The translations under genes were made by a program, and so were the position numbers. The notes beneath the pieces were generated by a model. That model did no database searches and was not told where the DNA came from. It worked only from the letters and a program-made list of their open reading frames with translations. From NCBI RefSeq assembly GCF_050122995.1, contig NZ_JBNLIA010000003.1:342570-406569 (forward strand): a stretch of 64,000 bases of DNA, in the 5' to 3' direction. The stretch comes from Haloparvum alkalitolerans. GTDB taxonomy: Archaea > Halobacteriota > Halobacteria > Halobacteriales > Haloferacaceae. Every line of letters starts with the position of its first letter. Position 1 is the first letter of the stretch. Shown piece after piece: positions 33,345 through 41,296 of the stretch.

Positions 33345-34434
33345 CCGCCTCACCACCACTGTAGAACGCCGCGGCAGTTTGGAGTGCTGCGAGTATAGTA
33401 GAGTCCTCCTGAACATTCTGGAAGAACTTCCGTGCGTCTCGAGGGGTGGGGGTATCCCCTCGAAGAGAAACTCCCGCACGCCCCGCAGCAGCCTTGAACC
33501 ACCGACGGATTGTCTCAGTTGTTACATGGCTACGTCCCGCCTCATGGCTTTCAAAGACGTACGAATCCTCGTTGAGTCGTCGTTTGATTGCTTCGGCATT
33601 TTTCTCGACGGGAATCAAGGAGTTTGCCCGTCCTTCGATACAGAATCCAACCTCATCTAGACCCTCGTCCAGATCAGTGAACTGGACCCGGTCAGTCCGC
33701 AGAGTTGCACAGTCACTGGTAGAGAGACCACACCCCGCTGTGAGCAACACAACAAGCTGTTCATCAAGGGATGCTGTATGGTGGTAGATTCCCGCAACTT
33801 GACTCGCATCGAGGTTTCCGGGGTCGGAAACATCGTGGTCCTGCCACTCCACTTCGGAGAGTAGGGTGGCAAAAGGATTGTTGTCGTCATCATAGAAGAA
33901 GTCGTAGAACGCCTTCAATGTCAGCGCATACTTCTGTTTGGACCCCTGGCTGCCAAGCTCTCGATCCAAATCGGACAAAATCGGTTTCCAATGGTCTCGA
34001 AGTGAAGAAGGCCCCTCATCGGCGATGCTGACAATGTCTACATGGCCGTGTTCCTCTTGATAGAGCCGGAGGAGTGTAGAAAGCCCGTACTGGTACGTCT
34101 CGATTGTTGTCTGGGTCAGGCCGGACTGAGCAAGTGACTCTAGGTACAGGTTCAATGCATCATGCGTGGCCTGATGATCGCCCTGCCATTCGAATGTGGA
34201 ACCACTAGGCGAAGAGAGACCGACATGTTCAGCAAAGAAACCGGCCAACGTCATATTGTGGGAGTTCTGCTGGCCGCTGAAGGGGTACCGAAAACCACGG
34301 TACCCGTGTTCAACGAGCCACTGATAGGAGGGATACTCAGTGGTTGGATCGTAGCCGTCGTCGCGGAACTCGGGTGCAATCTCCTCCCAGTACATCTCCT
34401 CGAGTTCCTCAAGCGATTTATTTGCCCATTTCAT
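33337..34434 (-). CDS. XerC/D-like tyrosine recombinase, atypical catalytic residues
   Basis: The 365-residue protein has an N-terminal core-binding domain (HDALNLYLESLAQSGLTQTTIETYQYGLSTLL) and a C-terminal catalytic-like domain. In the first catalytic box GCGLSTSDCATLR the usual Arg after GL is Ser, and in the second box TPRDARKFFQNV the usual His is Arg while the second Arg is kept. A candidate Tyr lies in AAFYSGGEADE at the very end. These changes are common in haloarchaeal relatives but may mean weak or no activity. It could be an inversion or resolution enzyme, or a remnant of an older element inside the island. Confidence 0.7.
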   Translation of the reverse strand: MKWANKSLEELEEMYWEEIAPEFRDDGYDPTTEYPSYQWLVEHGYRGFRYPFSGQQNSHNMTLAGFFAEHVGLSSPSGSTFEWQGDHQATHDALNLYLESLAQSGLTQTTIETYQYGLSTLLRLYQEEHGHVDIVSIADEGPSSLRDHWKPILSDLDRELGSQGSKQKYALTLKAFYDFFYDDDNNPFATLLSEVEWQDHDVSDPGNLDASQVAGIYHHTASLDEQLVVLLTAGCGLSTSDCATLRTDRVQFTDLDEGLDEVGFCIEGRANSLIPVEKNAEAIKRRLNEDSYVFESHEAGRSHVTTETIRRWFKAAAGRAGVSLRGDTPTPRDARKFFQNVQEDSTILAALQTAAAFYSGGEADE

Positions 34435-34685
34435 TCTTCACCCGACGATAGTGGTATGCTGGTAAAAGGGGTAATGTCATATGTTGGTTTCTTGCTTGAG
34501 GTGGAGACCTAGAGCGAGATCAACTGTTCTCAATGTCTTAGCAAGCAAAAATCATCAACAGTAACTGTCATCACATCTGCGGGTGGTGCGTCGTTGGTAA
34601 CCACACCGGGTGTTGGTCATCGACGTGAAATTGCTATAGAAATAACCGGAAAACAAGATCAAACAGAGTAGTAAAACTCCTACAA

Positions 34686-35921
34686 TCACCTGCTCCAGTT
34701 AACGCCGCCGCTATCGTTTTGCTGGGAATCCGAGACTGCGAGAGTGATTCTTCCTTTACCTGGGATTCTGGGGGGCTCTTTACTGAGAGTGATTTTGCCG
34801 TCCTGTTCAAGTCCACTTACGTAACGACGGGCTGATTCGGTGGCACAAGCAAACTTGTCGGTGTTCCGGGTTACATACTGACTGAGTTCAGACTGAAGGT
34901 GATCCCATACCTCTCGCCCATCCGAAAATCCCCAGCGGTCGGATAACTGTCCGTTTGATGTGGGTTGTTGCTCTACAATGTCGATCACCCGTCGGTCAAA
35001 CGTATCTATACTTCTGTCTTGAATCGTGATTTCGAACGGTCGCCAATCCGTCGATCCGCCTGGCCAGAGATTTCCGTACAGGCATCGATAGAGAATCTGC
35101 CCCCCCTGTGTAACTAACTCTCGTAGCTGGCTGTCGTTCTCAATTGACGCATATTCGCTAACATCCATCAGAAACAGACTAAATGATTGAAATGCACCCA
35201 GTGAAGGATTACGTCGGCAACGAGATTTGTGGAAGCTAATGCTCTTTTTAACGCTCTGGACTGTATGCTGTTTCCTGCGGTAACTGTCCTCAGTGCTCTG
35301 GAACCGCTCTACAACCCGTTCTGTGTCCGACAAATCGCTAATAACCGGCAGAGGTCCGAGGGTTGATTTTGCGAATCCGACTTGATCATCAAGATCCATC
35401 GTCAGCTCGTCTTCTGGGATTCCCCAGTAATCGGTTGCTTGATCTACGTATTCATCCCAAGAAGTAGGACTGCGCTTCGTTGTGATTTCAGGACGGGAAA
35501 TCGGACACCGATCGTTAGCGTCTAACAAGTATCCACTTAGAGTTGGGTCAACACACCGTGCCGAAAATGGTATGGCTTCTACAGTATAGACATATTCTGC
35601 ACCCTCCGTATCCACGACCCTCAGTACACCGAAATGGCCCGTGAGAAGATCCATTGGCTCATACTTCATCCAATTGAACAAATCGTCCAGCTCTTCCTTG
35701 TCAATAGGGAAGTCTGGAGCGAGTTCATTTGCGGTGTATCGGGCACCCTTGAGGCGATCGACAACGAGATCGGTGACCGGTTCCTCAAAAACGTGAATTC
35801 CGCCACGTCTGTTTGAAGGTACTGTTTCTGCAATCTTGCCGTCGGTTACGACGTGGCCCGCGTCCACAAGCTCTTGCCTTTCCATCTCGGGTTTGTCATA
35901 GAATTCGTCTGTTGGAATCAT
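34686..35921 (-). CDS. Last gene of the effector operon; paralogue of the 48278-49432 gene
   Basis: The 411-residue protein is homologous along its N-terminal two thirds to the product of 48278-49432. Shared features in the same order are a winged-helix-like segment (LVVDRLKGARYTANELAPDF), GHFGVLRVVDTEGAEYVYTVEAIPFSARCVDPTL, and STLGPLPV followed by RVVERFQSTEDSYR. The C-terminus (QPTSNGQLSDRWGFSDG) looks like a second DNA-binding winged helix. No catalytic motif is seen. It lies 72 bp after the nuclease gene, with no evident promoter between. It may be a DNA-binding or adaptor subunit of the effector complex. Confidence 0.7.
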   Translation of the reverse strand: MIPTDEFYDKPEMERQELVDAGHVVTDGKIAETVPSNRRGGIHVFEEPVTDLVVDRLKGARYTANELAPDFPIDKEELDDLFNWMKYEPMDLLTGHFGVLRVVDTEGAEYVYTVEAIPFSARCVDPTLSGYLLDANDRCPISRPEITTKRSPTSWDEYVDQATDYWGIPEDELTMDLDDQVGFAKSTLGPLPVISDLSDTERVVERFQSTEDSYRRKQHTVQSVKKSISFHKSRCRRNPSLGAFQSFSLFLMDVSEYASIENDSQLRELVTQGGQILYRCLYGNLWPGGSTDWRPFEITIQDRSIDTFDRRVIDIVEQQPTSNGQLSDRWGFSDGREVWDHLQSELSQYVTRNTDKFACATESARRYVSGLEQDGKITLSKEPPRIPGKGRITLAVSDSQQNDSGGVNWSR

Positions 35922-35993
35922 AGCTTTCGCGTGTATTGGTTGGTTATTCTCTGATCCAGTTCGTACATTATTGGTATTCGTGCCGGTGAGTGC

Positions 35994-38900
35994 TTAGGTA
36001 GATTCAATCAATCGGCTGATGAGTGAGTTCCGTTCCAAAGTTTCTCGATCGCCAACTAATGTAACGTCTTGTGCGCAGTTGAAGCAGGTGTAGAGTTGCT
36101 CAATATCACTCACGGGCGGAGTGACCACTCGTTCTTCGCCTGTAACAGCGAGACTGACTACAGCCGAGTCTACATGAGTTCCAGATAGCTGATCGGGGAG
36201 ACGAACCGCTATGCCTTCTCCGGTTTCTTCCAACTCTTCTCGAATTGCATTTGCATGGGCGACAAAGGGAGTGACAACCAAATCTGGAGAGACGTTTGCA
36301 CAAACTTCAGCTACCTTCTCGGCTTCAGTTTTATTTTGCGTCAGGCGCTGATGGAGATATGGTGTCGCATGTACGGGGATACTGACCTTCAGACGATGAT
36401 GATCGCTATCAATAGGATTACTGGTACGGACTTTGAATCTGATGTCCTGGATTGTGTATGTCTCACCGAACGTTAGTGCGCTCGCGTCAAGGGTTCTAAG
36501 CTGTTGTAGAGACTGAGAGATATGGACTGCATCAACTTGTTTGACCGGTTCCAGCCGGATGAAACGGGTTTCGTTTTCTTCAGTGGACGGTGGTACTTGA
36601 TATTCTAGCGAGGTTTCGCCGATGGCCGTTGCTATCGCTCCATCCGTATCTCTAAATTCGAAACTTCCGTCAATAGTCTCTGCGTCAAGTTCCAGTCCCG
36701 AAAATGCAGATTCCATTGCAGGGGTGAGTTCTGCTTTCACCCGAATGCTCTGACTGTCGTCGCTCTCAACGTTCGCGAACCGCCGGTATAGACGGTTGAA
36801 ATACGCCTCGTCAAGACGGGCGTCTCTAGCCTCTCCACTGACAATCTCAGGACCAGACCGTCGAGTGTCACCAATTGCTGCTACTCGATCGCCAAGAACC
36901 TGGAGGAAATGGAACTGGGGTTCTGCGAGACTTTCAGCACCCACAATCACGATCGTGTCAAAGAATTTGTCAGTATGGGGCCGAACCGACTCATCACCAT
37001 CTCGCATAGCGTGGAATACCTGCTCACTAAGCGCATAGCGCGCCGACGAAATCACGATAGATGCGTCACGAAGTGCCTCATAGATTTTGTGTCCATCAGA
37101 CGTTCCAGTGAGACCCGTCGTTGCTCCACCAGCGAATCCGTCCATTCTAGTTGCCCCTTCGACTGAAGATAGTCGCTCCTCGACTGAGTCGGTCATTTCA
37201 GGCCGCGTACAGAGAATTAATGTGCGTTGCTCATCGTCAGGTATCTCTTCGCCACTAGTGGGGCTTGGATACTGCTGCGTGGCAAGTTTTGTAACAACGT
37301 CAGTAACGAGCGTAGTCCGGTCACGACGGACTGGAACATCCAGATACAGTTCCTTTGCGTCAGCGTACTCGGAAAGAGAATTTAGGTCCGAAGGGTCGAG
37401 ACTGTCTTCGTTATCGCCGGCCTTTCCTGTCGTTTCAAGAAGGGGAGAGACCTCTCCTCGCTGAGCGTAGTCCAGTTGTGACAATAGCTCACGTGGTAGA
37501 GAATCAGCCGCGATGGTACGGACGGCTTCATATGTCTCCGTGGGATCGAGGAATGCTGAATTTGGCGTTGATTTCAGTTGGAAGACGTACTTGTTCTCAA
37601 TCTGGCCATAGTATGTGGCTTCTTGATAGTATTCCGTGCCGGTCTGCTTGAGACGTACGCCCGAACCTGGAGTAAAGGATGGAACTAGCCCTGTATCTGA
37701 CGTGAAGACCATCCTTCGTTGGCCCTCTAAGGCTTTAAGTTCGAGATCAGGGATTCGCAACCCTGCTTCGGACAGTGTTTCTGGAGCTAATTGCTCAAGT
37801 TCGTAGCCTAATCGTTTCCGATGGTCTCGTTCACTGTTCAATGCCTGACGAAGACCCGTGTAATGGTCGGTGACAGAGGGGTCTCGGAATTCGAGTCGTT
37901 GCTCACACTCGTCGAAGAGCGGACACTGGGATATGATATTTCCCTCATCGTCTGATTCAAAACACGGCCACCGGCGCTCAGATTGACAGTAATATTGACA
38001 AGGTGACGGTAGAATCTCATTTTTCTCTTGATCGGTTGTTGGCGACTTGAACGTACAGCCAGCACAATCTCGACCGTAAGTCGTCGGCACACCGAATCCA
38101 TCGCGAAGAACAGATGCCTCGTTCCGGAGAGAGAGGATGTCTTCTACATCGCCGCGCCGCAATTCGACTTCCTCCAACACGACGCCCGATTCGTTCGCTA
38201 AGTTCGGATAAACGAGATAGCCGCTAACTCCTTCGTCAATCCGCTTATGGAGACGCTCTCCTGTCTGAAGAGTTTCGAGGAGGAACGCTAGGAGATAGAC
38301 CCGGAGTTGAAATCGGTGCTGATTCCGTCTTTTATCCGTCAGGTTGTAGTTAGTTTTGAGATCATAGGGGACCCCGTCGACGATCAGGTCAACGCGGCCA
38401 TTAAAGCCGACTGAGGCAGAGAGGCCTACTTCTGCACTGACATCTGTTGCTGAAGCGATCCGATTTGTAAATTCGTCGTCTGTCAGAAGACGAGTAGCAG
38501 CATTCAACGCGTTCTCCTGAATTCGGTTGGGACTTACCCATGCTAACCGACACAGAGCCATCTCGATAGAATACTCCGACTCAATTAATTCTTCAAGGGA
38601 CGCCTCAACTTGTGCTTCCGACCAACCACCTTTGAATTGAGGTTGGCCCCCTTCTTCGATTGCCCGTTCTACTAATTTATGGACTATTCTACCTTTGATT
38701 GCTCCAGGAGAAAGATCGTATCGACCAGGCGAATACACGTTCTTCTCGTAAAGAAGGTCGTAAATACGGGGGCACTCGCTAGCGGAGCGCATCTCACTTT
38801 TGCCGATTGCGGTATCCGGGTCACGAATTATGATGCCGGTGACGTTGAAATACCACTTGTCGTTGTGTGTGTTGGGAATCCCCCTGACGATGACCGACTC

Positions 38901-39167
38901 GTCTTGCTGTAAAGGCACCTCGTCGATTATTTCGCGAAGATACGACGCGGTTCGCCCGAACGAGTCCGTCCAAGCAGGATCCTCATGCCAGATCGAGAGG
39001 AAGGCATCATCTTCGAACTGACCAGACGCCCTAACTGGATAAAGTGTCTTGTCGCCGCCTTGTTGCCCCCTTCTTGGGTCACCAACGACTGTACATCGGA
39101 TAGTGACTTCGCGGCCATAGTGCGTCTCGTCGTCAACGATGTCCTGAATTGGATAGATCATTTTCAC
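35994..39167 (-). CDS. Dna2-like protein: OB-like domain, Cas4-type nuclease, decayed helicase
   Basis: The 1057-residue protein begins with an OB-like region (about residues 18-118). A Cas4/AddB-type PD-(D/E)XK nuclease follows, with Cys132, GxxxH at 159-163, Asp260 in GRVDLIVDG, Asp269-x-Lys271 in YDLKTN, Gln287 and Tyr291 in QLRVYLLAF, and Cys368, Cys371 and Cys390 or Cys394, the pattern that binds a 4Fe-4S cluster. The C-terminal half resembles SF1 helicase in order, but the Walker A position reads VPVRRDRTT and the DExx position IVIVGAESLAEPQ, so ATPase activity is unlikely. Its start overlaps the DUF1998 gene by four bases. Likely the DNA-cutting subunit of the operon. Confidence 0.78.
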   Translation of the reverse strand: MKMIYPIQDIVDDETHYGREVTIRCTVVGDPRRGQQGGDKTLYPVRASGQFEDDAFLSIWHEDPAWTDSFGRTASYLREIIDEVPLQQDESVIVRGIPNTHNDKWYFNVTGIIIRDPDTAIGKSEMRSASECPRIYDLLYEKNVYSPGRYDLSPGAIKGRIVHKLVERAIEEGGQPQFKGGWSEAQVEASLEELIESEYSIEMALCRLAWVSPNRIQENALNAATRLLTDDEFTNRIASATDVSAEVGLSASVGFNGRVDLIVDGVPYDLKTNYNLTDKRRNQHRFQLRVYLLAFLLETLQTGERLHKRIDEGVSGYLVYPNLANESGVVLEEVELRRGDVEDILSLRNEASVLRDGFGVPTTYGRDCAGCTFKSPTTDQEKNEILPSPCQYYCQSERRWPCFESDDEGNIISQCPLFDECEQRLEFRDPSVTDHYTGLRQALNSERDHRKRLGYELEQLAPETLSEAGLRIPDLELKALEGQRRMVFTSDTGLVPSFTPGSGVRLKQTGTEYYQEATYYGQIENKYVFQLKSTPNSAFLDPTETYEAVRTIAADSLPRELLSQLDYAQRGEVSPLLETTGKAGDNEDSLDPSDLNSLSEYADAKELYLDVPVRRDRTTLVTDVVTKLATQQYPSPTSGEEIPDDEQRTLILCTRPEMTDSVEERLSSVEGATRMDGFAGGATTGLTGTSDGHKIYEALRDASIVISSARYALSEQVFHAMRDGDESVRPHTDKFFDTIVIVGAESLAEPQFHFLQVLGDRVAAIGDTRRSGPEIVSGEARDARLDEAYFNRLYRRFANVESDDSQSIRVKAELTPAMESAFSGLELDAETIDGSFEFRDTDGAIATAIGETSLEYQVPPSTEENETRFIRLEPVKQVDAVHISQSLQQLRTLDASALTFGETYTIQDIRFKVRTSNPIDSDHHRLKVSIPVHATPYLHQRLTQNKTEAEKVAEVCANVSPDLVVTPFVAHANAIREELEETGEGIAVRLPDQLSGTHVDSAVVSLAVTGEERVVTPPVSDIEQLYTCFNCAQDVTLVGDRETLERNSLISRLIEST

Positions 39168-41296
39168 TTACCTCCATCAAGTGCCGCTAGTGAGCGTGCG
39201 AGGAGACGGCGGTCAAGCATCTGTTCTTGATACCGATACTGGTGTGTGCAGGAGTCCCGTTTTAGACAGTCCGGACATGCATGAATACACTGCTTGGTCA
39301 CCTCTTCTATTCGTTCAGCCAGTTCACTAAGATCGCGACGCTGAGAACGCCTATTCGCAAATCGCCGGTACGTCTCTCTGACCCGAGTGTCGAAGAACGT
39401 TCGGTCCTCCAAAGCAAATACCAAGTCTACCGGTCGTGGTGTGCGGTTTAGTTGTTCCTTCGTTGTCGTATATGTCTCAGCAACAACGCTATAGAAGCGG
39501 GCCATTTCCCGTGTCTCAGCAATACGGTTAAGGCGTCGGTGAAGTAGCGGTTTGACGTCGTCGTACCGAGCGTACGAGAAGTCGGCTCCCAAGCTCTGAA
39601 ATGCATCATTGAACTCGGGTATATCGCGCCCAGATGTAATTTCGCTCGTTTGGGCAAGGTCAAACACGTACTCTCCAGAGTATTCCTTCAGCAAGGAAAC
39701 CAACGTCTCTTCTGTAGCACCAATATGGCAGCTCGCCTGTCTAGCAAGCCCGCTTAGCAGTTCAGTATCGGAGAGCTCACGTAAGTCATCGAAGACTTCA
39801 CGGCTTACACCAGCACCGCCTTGAATTGAGTCATAGATACCGATCTCAACGGTTTCGCCGTTCGTCTCTACGAAGTTCACGTCGTACCAAGCTTCGAAGT
39901 CGCCACCACCGGCACTGTATTCTGCCGCCCACGAAGCAAGTCCATGTTTGAGTGAATGGACGAAGACATGCTCAGCAAATTGTCTCACTGAATCGTCATC
40001 AGCGCACTCCTCAATAATGGCTTTCAACGAATCTCCATATTCATCCAGAAGCGTTTCATAAGTCGAGATTTTCCCGTCATCGTAATCAAGCAACCCTAAC
40101 CTCCTGTCCCTGGACGGTAGGAGGCTTGGAAGACATGCTTCAATGTCGTTAACACTGGCTTCAAATAGCGAGTCTGGCCCGTCAGACCCCATCGAAAAGA
40201 GATAGTCGACCGCAATTAGGGCACGATAGAACGGGGTAACGCTAAATGCGTGTTCGAGGGCCTCTTCTTGGAAGAACAGTCGGTCCCATAATCGGCGATA
40301 TAAGAGCGAAAATTGGAGGTCTCGGAAAAGCGGCGTTTCTTTCTGGAAGACTTTGTCAAGTAACTCGGTGACCATCGACCGGTCTATATCAAACATCAGA
40401 ACCTGGCTTTCCTCACGGCTACCGACGAATGCCGTGACGTCATCTTCCTCATGACGATAGCGAATTACTTCAGAGAATGTCCTTTCTTCGCCGTATAGAG
40501 TCAACAGGGTGGCATAGTACGCTTTAAGGAATGTCGCGTCGCTGTTGAACTCTCCCTGCTCAATGAGGCCACCGGTCATCGTCGACAAATCCAGTGACTC
40601 TGGACTGTCGCCTCGTCCAAGGGGATGCTTGAACCAGAGGAACTGCGAGGTCGGATCACTTTTCAACTTCGTGAGTTCCTCCTCTGAGACGTCCTCTGGT
40701 TTCTGATTCCTTACAACCCCGTTCGCAGAATCCCAATAGTAGTGCGTATGCTCTCCGTTCTCACCCACGCTCGGATTCCAGACGATGAACTGCTGGGGAA
40801 TGTAGACGCTTACGTCGTCTACAGGGTGTTCAAACGGGGTGTACCGCTCTTCTTCACTCTGTGTTAGGATCTCGGATAGTTGACTGGATGTTCGAATGCG
40901 CAGCCCGTCGTTAATATCTGCAAATCCTCTTCTCGATGAGGGCCCGAAATCGCCAGTCCATAGGTCGAATTCCCATCGACGTTTGTAGCCGCCGGGCAAA
41001 AAGCTCCCCAACATAAGATCGAGAGTCTCATTCGCTAAAAAGCCGCCATTCGCGTTGACAACACTGATGTTACCACCGACCTGCTCAGAAATGAATGTAC
41101 CCGGAACGCTAAATGGCCTTGTTGCCTCTGGATCAAGCTCAAAGAGGTCTGGTATATGGCAATATGGACGGAAACGATTGCGCTGGACCTTATCAAGGAG
41201 GTCAGATTGGTATTGAATCAGGCCATTAAGTCGTGCCAGCAATCGCTCTTCTTGTGTCAGGTCATCTGCTTCCGAGAGAGGAGTTTGATCGCTCAT
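39164..41296 (-). CDS. DUF1998-domain protein (DrmB-like)
   Basis: The 710-residue protein contains VFVHSLKHGLASWA and, further on, EIGIYDSIQGGAGVSREVFDDL, the core of the DUF1998 domain, and ends with four Cys (670, 674, 677, 683) in CIHACPDCLKRDSC, a zinc site expected for the family. DUF1998 proteins are the constant partner of SF2 helicases in DISARM (DrmB with DrmA) and other defence systems. Here the gene overlaps the helicase gene upstream and the nuclease gene downstream by four bases each, so the three are translated together and probably form a complex. Confidence 0.82.
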   Translation of the reverse strand: MSDQTPLSEADDLTQEERLLARLNGLIQYQSDLLDKVQRNRFRPYCHIPDLFELDPEATRPFSVPGTFISEQVGGNISVVNANGGFLANETLDLMLGSFLPGGYKRRWEFDLWTGDFGPSSRRGFADINDGLRIRTSSQLSEILTQSEEERYTPFEHPVDDVSVYIPQQFIVWNPSVGENGEHTHYYWDSANGVVRNQKPEDVSEEELTKLKSDPTSQFLWFKHPLGRGDSPESLDLSTMTGGLIEQGEFNSDATFLKAYYATLLTLYGEERTFSEVIRYRHEEDDVTAFVGSREESQVLMFDIDRSMVTELLDKVFQKETPLFRDLQFSLLYRRLWDRLFFQEEALEHAFSVTPFYRALIAVDYLFSMGSDGPDSLFEASVNDIEACLPSLLPSRDRRLGLLDYDDGKISTYETLLDEYGDSLKAIIEECADDDSVRQFAEHVFVHSLKHGLASWAAEYSAGGGDFEAWYDVNFVETNGETVEIGIYDSIQGGAGVSREVFDDLRELSDTELLSGLARQASCHIGATEETLVSLLKEYSGEYVFDLAQTSEITSGRDIPEFNDAFQSLGADFSYARYDDVKPLLHRRLNRIAETREMARFYSVVAETYTTTKEQLNRTPRPVDLVFALEDRTFFDTRVRETYRRFANRRSQRRDLSELAERIEEVTKQCIHACPDCLKRDSCTHQYRYQEQMLDRRLLARSLAALDGGK

